From Pseudomonadota bacterium (GTDB lineage Bacteria > Bdellovibrionota > Bacteriovoracia > Bacteriovoracales > Bacteriovoracaceae): a stretch of 64,000 bases of DNA. The notes beneath the pieces are model-generated. The model was not told the origin of the DNA. It was given only the letters and a program-made list of their open reading frames with translations, and made no database searches. The stretch lies in assembly GCA_027487515.1 (NCBI GenBank), contig JAIYDL010000016.1:1-64000 (forward strand), written 5' to 3'. A program made the position numbers and the translations under genes. Shown here piece by piece: positions 34,433-42,801 of the stretch (position 1 is its first letter; the number at the start of each line of letters is the position of its first letter).

Positions 34433-34805
34433 AGCGGCGGTCCCGGGAAAAGATAAAATTCATGTTCCGGTTATTATCTCGGGAGACGACGAAGTAGCCG
34501 AGGTTGGTGTACACGAAGCAAGTGTTTGACTGTGGTAAGTCAGAGACGAGGACGGAGCACACGGGAGCGACCGTGATCACCACCTCGTCGGCCTTGCACA
34601 GGAGTTTACTCTTCGTGAGGTAGGCGACCCCTTTACTGACTCCTTCCGGTTCGAGCGTTTCTCGACCGTCGTACCACTCGTCGCGGTCGACCTGATGAAG
34701 GCCCGAGTATCGATTGAAGGGGAGGAGCTTATCTAAGCAGGTGATCTCTTGGGAGAAGGCGGTGAGTGAGGCAAAGAGAGCGCAGAGCATGACGCTTGTT
34801 TTCAT
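34422..34805 (-). CDS. Small secreted protein
   Basis: A 127-residue product with a signal peptide (cleavage near FSQ) and four Cys in the mature part (ITCLDK, LLCKAD, PVCSVL, NTCFVY). The ATG at 34805 follows AAGGAAG. It has its own promoter-like site upstream. No family is recognised. Confidence 0.68.
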   Translation of the reverse strand: MKTSVMLCALFASLTAFSQEITCLDKLLPFNRYSGLHQVDRDEWYDGRETLEPEGVSKGVAYLTKSKLLCKADEVVITVAPVCSVLVSDLPQSNTCFVYTNLGYFVVSRDNNRNMNFIFSRDRRFRD

Positions 34806-34829
34806 CCATCTTCCTTGTTCGGTCCTCTG

Positions 34830-34838
34830 ATTGTATCA
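34830..34838 (-). promoter_or_regulatory. Extended -10 promoter element
   Basis: On the minus strand TGATACAAT is an extended -10 site (TG-n-TACAAT) 25 bases before the ATG of the secreted-protein gene. No good -35 is seen, which such sites do not need. Confidence 0.45.
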
Positions 34839-34901
34839 CAAAGGAAAGCCGGGGAAAGACAAGGAAGTGAGCGCTACTCTACGGAGTAGCGCTCACGGGG
34901 A

Positions 34902-37565
34902 TCACAGAAAAGTTTCTAAGATCTGATCGAGGGATAAGAGCTTCTCTTGGAAGAGCGTCGCCTTGCTCCGGACCTCGGCCCGGACGTCTTCCGGGGCATT
35001 GCCCATGAAGTTTTGATTGTTTAGCTTGGCCTCAACTTTTTTAAGCTCGTTCTGAGTTTTCTCGATGTCTTTCTTAATCCGATTGACCTGCTCGGAGATA
35101 TCGATCAGACCCTCGAGGGGAATGAAGATCTCCGTGTGCGCCGTGGCGAAGGACGCCGACTTCTTTGGTCGCTCATTTTGCTTATTCCGGAGGGTCCCAG
35201 ACTTCACGTTCGCGAGGTCTTTGAGGAAGTGCCGAGACTCGTAGATAAACTTCGCGAGCTTCTTATCATCGGTGAAGAGGCGCACGTCGATCTCGTCTTT
35301 GGGCTTGAGATTCACTGAGGAGCGGATGTTCCGGACCCCGGTCGTGACTTCGATGAACTTGTTCATGAGCTCTCGCACCTCATCGTTTTCCAGGGCCCGA
35401 TCAAACTCAACGTAGTCCTGGACTGCGATGAGGGAGCCGTTGGTCTCAAGATACGACCAGATCTCTTCGGTGATAAACGGCACAATCGGATGCAGCAACG
35501 TGACGATCTTCTTAAAGCAGTACCGGAGCATCGTGGCCCGGATGACCTTCGCACGCTCGTCCTGTCCATAGAGAATGTTCTTCGAGAGCTCGATGTACCA
35601 GCTGCAGAACTTATCGTAGACGAAGGCGTAGATCTCCGCCGACGCATCGTCGAAGCGGTACACGTCGAGGGCTTCGTTCATCTTCCGGGCCACGTCGTTG
35701 AGTTCGGCGAGGATCCACTTATCGTGAAGGTGCCACTCCGACTTCACGGGAAGGTCGTCGCTGGCCTTGTCGAGAAAAGGATAAACGAACCGGAAGGCGT
35801 TCCAGAGTTTGTTCACAAAGTTTCGGTACCCCTCGATCCGTTCCGGATCGAGGTTCAGGTCCCGGTTGTAGCCCGAGCCCGCGGCGAGGGTGAACCGCAT
35901 GGCGTCTGCGCCGTACTGCCCGACCATGTCGAGCGGATCAATCCCGTTTCCGAGAGACTTACTCATCTTGCGGCCTTGCTTGTCCCGGACGATGGCGTGG
36001 ATGTAGGTGTGCCGGAAGGGAACCTTCCCGGTGACCTTCGTGCCCATCATCATCATCCGAGCGACCCAGAAGAAGATGATGTCAAACCCCGTGATGAGAG
36101 TGGCGTTGGGGTAGAATTTCTCAAAGCCCTTGGCGAGCATCGCTTTTTCATCCGGCCAGCCTAACGTCGACAGTGGCCACAGGCCCGATGAGAACCACGT
36201 GTCGAGGACGTCCGGGTCTTGGAAAATGTCCGGATCCCTGCACTCCGGACAATGCTCCGGTGTCTCCTCGGTGGCCCACTTGGCCTTGCAGTGACGGCAA
36301 TAGAAGACCGGGATTTGATGGCCCCACCAAAGCTGCCGTGAAATGCACCAGTCCTTCGGATTTCTCAGCCACGCAAAATACGTGTTCTCCCAGCCCTTTG
36401 GAAAGAACGTCATCTCGCCGGATTCGACGGCTTCCACCGCGGCCTGAGACATGGCCGTGGTGTTCAGGAACCACTGCTTCGACACCATGGGCTCCACGAT
36501 TTCGTCGGAGCGCTGCCCGTGGCCCACCGGATGGATGTGATCTTTTTTCTCCACCAGAGCACCCAGCTCAGTCAGGATCCGTTCAACTTCTGCACGGGCG
36601 TCCTTCGGTTTGAGACCCTCGATCTCCGGTGCGGTGGTGTTGAAGGTTCCGTCGCGGTTTAAGATGTTGATGATCGGCAGCTCATGACGCTTGCCGATTT
36701 CGAAGTCGTTAAAGTCATGGCCCGGGGTGACCTTCAGGCATCCGGTGCCCTTTTCAATGTCCACGTGCTCGTCTCCGATGATCGGGACCTCTCGGTTCGA
36801 GATCGGCACGATGGCCGTGAGACCGATGAGATCCTTGAAGCGCTCATCGTTGGGATTCACGGCCACGGCCGTGTCGGCGAACATCGTCTCGGGCCTGGTG
36901 GTCGCGATGATGAGTTCTCGGTTTGGATCCTCTTTCACTTTGTACCGGACAAAGAAGAAGTGGCCTTTGACATCTTTGTGCTCGACCTCGGCGTCGGAGA
37001 TCGCCGACTGAAGCACTGGATCCCAGTTGACGATGTAGTCCGACTGGTAGATGAGGCCCTCATTAAAGAGCATGACGAAAAATCGCTTCACGGCCTTGTT
37101 CGGGATCTCATCCAAGGTGAAGGTTGAATAATCCCAGTCGCAGGAGACGCCCATCTTTTTCTGCTGATTCACGATCTCGGATCCGTACTGCTCCCGCCAC
37201 TCCCAGACCCGGCGAAGGAACTCATCTCTCCCGAGGTCATGGCGAGTTTTCTTCTCCTGCTTCCAGAGGAGCTTCTCGACGACGGCCTGGGTAGAAATTC
37301 CGGCGTGATCCGTTCCCGGAATCCAGAGCGTCTCGAAGCCTTTCATCCGCTTGTAGCGAACGATCGCGTCCTGCGTGGTTGCGTCGAGGGCATGACCCAT
37401 GTGAAGCTTGCCCGTCACATTCGGCGGTGGCATGAGGACGGTGAACGTTTCTTTTCTTTTCCCCGGTCTCGGTTTGAAGCACTTCCCCTCGAGCCACTTC
37501 GCGTACCACTTATCTTCCGCGGCCTTAGGGTCAAAGGTTTTAGGGAGGTCATTTTCGATGTCCAT
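34902..37565 (-). CDS. valS: Valyl-tRNA synthetase
   Basis: An 887-residue class I aminoacyl-tRNA synthetase that charges tRNA-Val. The HIGH-type motif is HMGH (residues 55-58, in PPPNVTGKLHMGHALD) and the KMSKS loop is in GRKMSKSLGNG near residue 530. The CP1 editing domain with zinc-type Cys pairs (FYCRHC and HCPEC) and the C-terminal coiled-coil arm (IDISEQVNRIKKDIEKTQNE) are present. The ATG overlaps the hisS stop (TAATG), so the two genes form an operon. Confidence 0.98.
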   Translation of the reverse strand: MDIENDLPKTFDPKAAEDKWYAKWLEGKCFKPRPGKRKETFTVLMPPPNVTGKLHMGHALDATTQDAIVRYKRMKGFETLWIPGTDHAGISTQAVVEKLLWKQEKKTRHDLGRDEFLRRVWEWREQYGSEIVNQQKKMGVSCDWDYSTFTLDEIPNKAVKRFFVMLFNEGLIYQSDYIVNWDPVLQSAISDAEVEHKDVKGHFFFVRYKVKEDPNRELIIATTRPETMFADTAVAVNPNDERFKDLIGLTAIVPISNREVPIIGDEHVDIEKGTGCLKVTPGHDFNDFEIGKRHELPIINILNRDGTFNTTAPEIEGLKPKDARAEVERILTELGALVEKKDHIHPVGHGQRSDEIVEPMVSKQWFLNTTAMSQAAVEAVESGEMTFFPKGWENTYFAWLRNPKDWCISRQLWWGHQIPVFYCRHCKAKWATEETPEHCPECRDPDIFQDPDVLDTWFSSGLWPLSTLGWPDEKAMLAKGFEKFYPNATLITGFDIIFFWVARMMMMGTKVTGKVPFRHTYIHAIVRDKQGRKMSKSLGNGIDPLDMVGQYGADAMRFTLAAGSGYNRDLNLDPERIEGYRNFVNKLWNAFRFVYPFLDKASDDLPVKSEWHLHDKWILAELNDVARKMNEALDVYRFDDASAEIYAFVYDKFCSWYIELSKNILYGQDERAKVIRATMLRYCFKKIVTLLHPIVPFITEEIWSYLETNGSLIAVQDYVEFDRALENDEVRELMNKFIEVTTGVRNIRSSVNLKPKDEIDVRLFTDDKKLAKFIYESRHFLKDLANVKSGTLRNKQNERPKKSASFATAHTEIFIPLEGLIDISEQVNRIKKDIEKTQNELKKVEAKLNNQNFMGNAPEDVRAEVRSKATLFQEKLLSLDQILETFL

Positions 37566-38899
37566 TAGCGTTTTCCTTCCGTGAGTTCTTGGAGAGTGAC
37601 GGTTGTTTCTGTCCGCGTTGCCATGTCCCGGAGCTTGAGCTCGGTCTCTGTGACGAAGACGAGGTACTTGATGTTTTTTCTATCGGAGTAGTTGAAAATC
37701 TTCTTGGGCTTGGCACTCCCGAGGTAGTGTTCCACCTTAAGGCCCTGCCGGCGGAGCTTCGTCGCGATCTCCGCGGCGGTGGCCTCGCCCTCGGGATTGA
37801 ACGCTGCGACGAGGTAGTCGAGTTCTGGTTTTGAAAAATCCGGGAGCAGGTTGTGGGTCACAAGAAAATCCGTCAAGGGAACTTCGCCGAGGCCCATCCC
37901 CACACCTTCGAGGGCGGCCTCGTCGAAGATCTGCAGGAGGTTGGCGTAGGCCCCGCCGCCGGCGATCGCGCGTCGGTTCTCCGGGTGCTTGTCAAAGATC
38001 TCAAAGACGAGGCCCGTGTAGTAGTCAAGGCCCCGGACGATCGAGGGGTCAAAGCGAACGTAGTCGCCGATCCCGGCCGCTTCGATCTTCTCGAAGATCT
38101 TAAACAGGGGAGTGACGTGGCTCGACACGGCCACGGGGGCAGAGGACTTAAAGTGGTGCAGATCTGAGACCGAAACATCGGCGAAGACCGCGTCGACGAA
38201 GCGGCGCACGTCCGCCATCGATGCGAGATTGACGAAGGCTTCAAAGGTCTTCGCTTTCCCTTCGTCTTCGGTGAGGCTTCGGACCTCGGCCGCGAACTTC
38301 TCGGGGGGCATTTTATTTTTGGCATCCACGAGCTTGTAGAGTTTCTTCGTCGGACCGGGTTCAAGACCAATGAGGCCTTCGAAGACGAAGTCCACGAAGC
38401 GCCGGTCGTTGACTAAGATCTCGAAGTGGTCGCCGGTGGCCCCGAAGCTCTTCATGAGTTCAACGGCGAGCTGAAGAATTTCTACCTCTCCTTCCTGGCC
38501 CGCCCCGAAGATATCGGCGTTGTACTGCCAGAACTCTCGCAGTCTCCCGCGCTGGGGCTTCTCGTAGCGCATGAGATTCGGGATCGAGAACCAGCGGATG
38601 GGCTTCGGAAGTTCACGGTGGACCTGCGCGACCATGCGGGCCACGGTTGGTGTCATTTCTGGGCGGATCGCCACCTCTCTTTCCCCTCGATCCGTGAAGG
38701 AGTAGATCTGGTCGTTGATCAGTTCATCCCCGGACTTGGCCCGGTAGAGGTCGACTTCTTCGAGCATCGGTCCGTCGTAGGGCTCGTAGGCGAACCGCTC
38801 GGAGGCCTCGCTCATTTTTTTAAAAATGTAGTTGCGGCCCCGCATGTCCTTGGGGAAAAAGTCCCGGGTTCCACGGTACGGGGATTTCGACAGGGCCAT
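37565..38899 (-). CDS. hisS: Histidyl-tRNA synthetase
   Basis: A 444-residue class II synthetase that charges tRNA-His. Motif 1 region (YRGTRDFFPKDM), motif 2 (RLREFWQYNADIFG) and the His-specific GLDYYTGLVFEIF are visible, followed by the C-terminal anticodon-binding domain. The ATG at 38899 follows AAAGGA at good spacing; longer readings add an unlikely N-terminus. The stop is shared with the valS start. The form with the PYRGTRDFFPKD start resembles the longer archaeal/eukaryal-like branch seen in some bacteria. Confidence 0.97.
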   Translation of the reverse strand: MALSKSPYRGTRDFFPKDMRGRNYIFKKMSEASERFAYEPYDGPMLEEVDLYRAKSGDELINDQIYSFTDRGEREVAIRPEMTPTVARMVAQVHRELPKPIRWFSIPNLMRYEKPQRGRLREFWQYNADIFGAGQEGEVEILQLAVELMKSFGATGDHFEILVNDRRFVDFVFEGLIGLEPGPTKKLYKLVDAKNKMPPEKFAAEVRSLTEDEGKAKTFEAFVNLASMADVRRFVDAVFADVSVSDLHHFKSSAPVAVSSHVTPLFKIFEKIEAAGIGDYVRFDPSIVRGLDYYTGLVFEIFDKHPENRRAIAGGGAYANLLQIFDEAALEGVGMGLGEVPLTDFLVTHNLLPDFSKPELDYLVAAFNPEGEATAAEIATKLRRQGLKVEHYLGSAKPKKIFNYSDRKNIKYLVFVTETELKLRDMATRTETTVTLQELTEGKR

Positions 38900-38932
38900 A
38901 AATGTCCTTTTTGGTGGGTCTGAGCACTGGAG

Positions 38933-38938
38933 AGTATA
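38933..38938 (-). promoter_or_regulatory. -10 element of the hisS-valS operon
   Basis: TATACT on the minus strand lies 33 bases before the hisS ATG and leaves room for a leader that contains its ribosome site. No clear -35 was found. Confidence 0.4.
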
Positions 38939-38965
38939 CACGTTCCAAGGCGTTGGGACAGAGTG

Positions 38966-39826
38966 TTATGGTGCCTTCTTCTCCAACTCTTTTGAAACCT
39001 CTTCCGAAAGGGGACTCAGGTCATCGGGGGCGACGTTCTGGACACCTTTGGTCGCCTCGGTTTTTTCTTTCTGTGACTCCTCCGAGAGCGTGAGCGGGGC
39101 GGCGTCGGATTTGATGCGTTTGATATCCTCGGGATGAAGCTCGAGGAGCTTCCCGGGGATGTTGAAGACCGAGAGTTTCGAGTCTCCCGCGGCGGTGGAA
39201 GCGAAGCGCTTAAAGAGGAGGGAGCGCTGGTTGAGGCGATCGAGGACAACCCAGGAGACTCGGGTTGTGAAGGCGTTGAAATCCGCTGCACTGAGAGCGT
39301 CCATCTTATCGATCCACGGGAGCACGTAGGTGAGGTAGCGAGAAAAGCGCAGCGCCTCTGCCCGCTTCGCACCTTCGAAGCTTCCGGCGTTAAAACTCCG
39401 GACACCGATGAGGCCCAGGGACTCCCGGTACTTGAGCTCGGCGATGGTCGACCGGTAGATCCACTGGGAGAAGGGAGTCAGGAGACCTTGCTTCTTTTGC
39501 AGGTCTTCTTCGAGCCGTCGGATGAGGAGGTTCGTGACGTCAAAACTCCGGACCTTGGTGTGCTTGAACTCCAGGACATTTTTGATGACCTCCGACTTCA
39601 TGAGAAGAAACACATGGTCCTTCCGCAGACTCCCGAGGTTCTCGTTCAGCTCTTTACAAATCCCGACCAACCGGAGCTGCTCCGCTGGGGCCTTGAGGTG
39701 GATCTTCATCGACTCGAAGAGGTGCACGAACTCGAGAGGGGCCCGATCCGTCACCACCGTAAAATCCCGGTTGAACGCAAAGAGCGAAGTCGAAAAGAGG
39801 AGGGGAAGAAGGATCCTAGAGATCAA
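38966..39826 (-). CDS. Secreted protein of unknown function, TTG start
   Basis: A 286-residue product. The TTG at 39826 is chosen: AGGAGG lies about ten bases upstream, it opens a clean signal peptide (ISRILLPLLFSTSLFAFN), and the 11-base overlap with the upstream gene fits the rest of this operon. Longer readings add an Arg-rich segment before the signal. The mature part is helical, with a highly charged Glu/Lys-rich end. No family is recognised. Confidence 0.65.
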   Translation of the reverse strand: MISRILLPLLFSTSLFAFNRDFTVVTDRAPLEFVHLFESMKIHLKAPAEQLRLVGICKELNENLGSLRKDHVFLLMKSEVIKNVLEFKHTKVRSFDVTNLLIRRLEEDLQKKQGLLTPFSQWIYRSTIAELKYRESLGLIGVRSFNAGSFEGAKRAEALRFSRYLTYVLPWIDKMDALSAADFNAFTTRVSWVVLDRLNQRSLLFKRFASTAAGDSKLSVFNIPGKLLELHPEDIKRIKSDAAPLTLSEESQKEKTEATKGVQNVAPDDLSPLSEEVSKELEKKAP

Positions 39827-40889
39827 GCTCAAGCTCCTCCTTCTTCGGCGCAGGCCCCCGGAGCGTGTCTTCGCCGATGTTGGCGATGCCTTCGAGGACA
39901 AAGTATTCTCCTCTGAATGGGATCATGACTCGGTTATCGATTTCGATCAACTGGGTGACGTGCTTGAGCGAAGAGCGGGCCTCGATCGCCTGGGTCTTCA
40001 GATCCAGCCGGACGGCTTCGGTGATCTTGTAGTTGAGCGCCGGATCCTGAGTCATGGTCTTGATGAAATAGATGTGACTCGGCATACAGATCATGTTCCC
40101 GATGTCTTGCTCCACCGCCGAATAGAGGCCCGTGAAGCCCGCGAGATTGAGCCCATCGCTCAGGTTGACCGTCATGATCTTCGAGCCTCGGGCGACGCCG
40201 TCGTAGGAGAATTCCCCGAGCCCGAGGTAGGAGCCGGTGAGGCAGAGCTCGAGCCGGGTGGCGGTCTGAGTGCTCTTGTAGCTGATGGTGCTTTTCTGCG
40301 CCTCAAGGTCAAAGGTCACCAGGGCCGCGAAGCCCGTCTCGTTGATCTCCGTGTAGACGACGGACCGCGAGTTCACCATCTCGACCTCCGGCACGAAAAA
40401 AGGATTCGACTTCTTGGCCGTTCGAATTTGATACTTCTTCTGGGTCACGAGATTCTGGATGTGGATGACCCGGGCGACCGCATCGTAGTAGCTGATCCAC
40501 TCGTCGCTCAGGTGGAGCTTCGCGCCTCTCCCGAGGCCAATCGCGCGGGTCGCGGTGTTCCCGAGATCGACGACGTAGATCTGGTGGTTCTTCAGGAGAT
40601 TCATTTCATCGTGGGGATTCGGAATCGACTCGATCACAAGGCGCGTTCGGTAGCGCGAGCCTCGAACCACGTAATCGTTTGCGTCGGATTCGCTGAGGAA
40701 GTCCGTGCTCTTGAAGCTGTTCACGAGACCCAGCACGCCGGGTTTCTTCTGCACATAGGCGAAGCGGCCATCCATCGTGATGTACCGGAGCGAGTCCGTC
40801 GCGTGTTTGGTGTAGAAGCGCGGGAGCTCCGCGGCCTGCGCGGAGATGACGCTGAAGCTGAGGAAGAAGAGGAAGCTATTCCAGGCCAT
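39816..40889 (-). CDS. Secreted protein of unknown function, possible beta-propeller
   Basis: A 357-residue product with a signal peptide (cleavage near SAQA). Repeated short beta-rich segments (DGRFAYVQKKPG, NHQIYVVDLGN, RVIHIQNLVT, SKIMTVNLSDG) look like blades of a propeller of the kind seen in TolB-like proteins; this is a visual impression. Overlaps of 14 bases with the upstream gene and 11 with the downstream one point to tight coupling. Confidence 0.65.
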   Translation of the reverse strand: MAWNSFLFFLSFSVISAQAAELPRFYTKHATDSLRYITMDGRFAYVQKKPGVLGLVNSFKSTDFLSESDANDYVVRGSRYRTRLVIESIPNPHDEMNLLKNHQIYVVDLGNTATRAIGLGRGAKLHLSDEWISYYDAVARVIHIQNLVTQKKYQIRTAKKSNPFFVPEVEMVNSRSVVYTEINETGFAALVTFDLEAQKSTISYKSTQTATRLELCLTGSYLGLGEFSYDGVARGSKIMTVNLSDGLNLAGFTGLYSAVEQDIGNMICMPSHIYFIKTMTQDPALNYKITEAVRLDLKTQAIEARSSLKHVTQLIEIDNRVMIPFRGEYFVLEGIANIGEDTLRGPAPKKEELELDL

Positions 40890-42801
40890 ACATCGTCCAG
40901 AGTTTGAGGGGGTGTCCCCGCTGGTAAGTTTTCACTGCGGAGTACACGGTGCTCCAGCTGATGAGGCGCGGGGCCTGCAAAGTGTCGACTCCGGTTCTCA
41001 CGGTGAACACAACCCTGTCCTGATCCTGTAGCATTCCGTTCATGACGAACGGAAGCGCGCTACACTGGTTCAGAGCTGTGGTTTTAAAGAACGTCGGCAG
41101 GAGATCTTCCGCGCACCCGACTCCATGGACGAGACCCCCACGAGTTTTCTTAAGGAAGGTCGTCACCGCGTTGAGCGTGTTCAGAATCTTCCCGGTCTTT
41201 TTGAAATCTCTTGTCAGGAGATAGTGCTGGGAGAAGCGTTCGTTCTGTATGCTGAGGGGGAAGTAGGCCACGGTCGCGCGACCCTTGAGCTTCACCACGT
41301 CGCTGATAACTCGGTCGTTGAAGACGATCTTGTGCTTACACTGGGAGACGAAACACTGGTCTCGGTCGAAGACGATGTAGCATCCGGTTTTAAAGTTCAA
41401 GAGGAGGGGGTTGTAGGTTGCCGCGTCGATCATCTCGCAGGTCACGGACGCGTCTGCGCCTCTCGTGCGCTTGAGAATCTCGGCGACCACATTCGTGTAG
41501 GCCGCGGGTTCGTCTAAAACTTTTCCGAAGAAGGTCTTAAAGCAGACCTCGCGCTCGTTCATCCGGTCTTCGTAGCAGGCCTCGAGCTTCCAGCTCTCGT
41601 CGTTGTCGAACCCTTTGTTGAACGCATACGTGAGCTGCGAGGAGGTGGCCGAACAAAGGCCCTGGGCCTCGACCGTGGCCGAGGGTGAGAAGTGACCGAG
41701 GATCCGACCCATGTTCGTGATGACGAGCTGGTCCGAGTTCCCCGGACAGTCCTTGAAGTTCGGTTTGAGCGACGAGATGTTAAGAGCGGTGGATAACTGG
41801 TCGCAGTCCGGCTGGGGTCTTAGGCCCGTGTTCGTGCCGGCGGGGTAGAGGCAGAGGTCTTTCTCCTTCTTAAGCCGGGCCAGGCACTGATTGTACTGGG
41901 CATCGTTGAGGGACGCCGAGCCGCTTGCCCGGATGCAGATGTCCTCCACGAACCGCTTGTTCTGGTAGCCTGCGGCGATCTTAGTCCAGAACGAGACGTT
42001 TAAGAACTCCTCGCAGAACGCCGCTTCGTTATCCAGATTCCCACAGAGATTTTCAATGTAGTCACGTTGGACGAGGCCCAGTTTATCCTCAAGGATCTTG
42101 GCCACGGCCTTTCGGTTCGTGAGATCTTTGGCGTCGCCGCCTCCGGCCCGTGCTTCCTTGATGTACTCGTGAATCTGGCAGATGAACGGTGTCTGCGGAT
42201 TATTGACCCAGGCCACGTGAATGTTCCGGCACTGGTCAATGCCGGTTGGGATATCGAAGTCGATGCCCTTGAGCGTTTGCGACATCGTTTTCACTTGAAA
42301 GGCGGCGATGGATTTAGCGGTGTCTGGGCACTGCTGATTGACGACCTTGGTGAGAAAATCTTTCTTGCTCACGACGGCCGAGACTCGGGCATCTTTCTCG
42401 ACGTAGGTCACGATGACGTTTCGGATTTTCCCTTCGGAGCTTCTGAGGATGTCGGTGAGGATGCTCTCGTAGAAGCGGCAGCGGTCCGTGGCCGCCATCC
42501 GGAGATAGCCTGGGTCCGAGTGGAGAACGATGGAATTCAGGAAATCCGGGTCGAGGTCGAGCTCGGAAACCAGGGACGATCCTCCGAAGAGGCGGCCTGC
42601 ATCGACCAGCGTTCTCGTCCGTTTCTCGACCTTCTCTCGATCCACCGTCAGGAGCTTTTCGAAGGTTTGAATGATCCCCGGGTAGTCGACCTTCTGGGGT
42701 GTGGCGAGGGGTGTTTCTTGTGCGGAGATGAGTGAGCACAGTCCAAGGAGGACTGTGCTCAGAAGATACTTAGAGGACCGATTTAGCGAGGATCGAGGCA
42801 A
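40876..42801 (-). CDS. Large Cys-rich secreted protein of unknown function
   Basis: A 641-residue product with a signal peptide (LLSTVLLGLCSLISA) and more than 20 Cys spread along the mature chain (for example TDRCRFYE, QQCPDT, DICIRAS, FVSQCKHK), so it is probably disulfide-rich in the periplasm or outside. The start is uncertain: the TTG at 42801 gives a normal signal peptide, while an ATG at 42837 adds 12 basic residues and a longer overlap with the upstream oxidoreductase. A strong hairpin (42734-42760) lies inside the signal-peptide codons. No family is recognised. Confidence 0.65.
   Translation of the reverse strand: MPRSSLNRSSKYLLSTVLLGLCSLISAQETPLATPQKVDYPGIIQTFEKLLTVDREKVEKRTRTLVDAGRLFGGSSLVSELDLDPDFLNSIVLHSDPGYLRMAATDRCRFYESILTDILRSSEGKIRNVIVTYVEKDARVSAVVSKKDFLTKVVNQQCPDTAKSIAAFQVKTMSQTLKGIDFDIPTGIDQCRNIHVAWVNNPQTPFICQIHEYIKEARAGGGDAKDLTNRKAVAKILEDKLGLVQRDYIENLCGNLDNEAAFCEEFLNVSFWTKIAAGYQNKRFVEDICIRASGSASLNDAQYNQCLARLKKEKDLCLYPAGTNTGLRPQPDCDQLSTALNISSLKPNFKDCPGNSDQLVITNMGRILGHFSPSATVEAQGLCSATSSQLTYAFNKGFDNDESWKLEACYEDRMNEREVCFKTFFGKVLDEPAAYTNVVAEILKRTRGADASVTCEMIDAATYNPLLLNFKTGCYIVFDRDQCFVSQCKHKIVFNDRVISDVVKLKGRATVAYFPLSIQNERFSQHYLLTRDFKKTGKILNTLNAVTTFLKKTRGGLVHGVGCAEDLLPTFFKTTALNQCSALPFVMNGMLQDQDRVVFTVRTGVDTLQAPRLISWSTVYSAVKTYQRGHPLKLWTMYGLE
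42734..42760 (-). other. Strong hairpin in the start region of the Cys-rich protein gene
   Basis: GAGCACAGTCC (42734-42744) and GGACTGTGCTC (42750-42760) form a perfect eleven-pair stem with a five-base loop. On the minus-strand mRNA it begins ten bases after the stop of the upstream oxidoreductase gene and lies in the signal-peptide codons of the next. No T run follows, so it is more likely an mRNA processing, stability or attenuation element than a terminator. Confidence 0.7.

Noticed and set aside
39522..40907. Long plus-strand open frames opposite the secreted-protein genes (also 42938-44095)
   Set aside because: They are antisense to genes with signal peptides, overlaps and, at 42770-44791, clear Fe-S motifs. 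Their products lack domains and ribosome sites.
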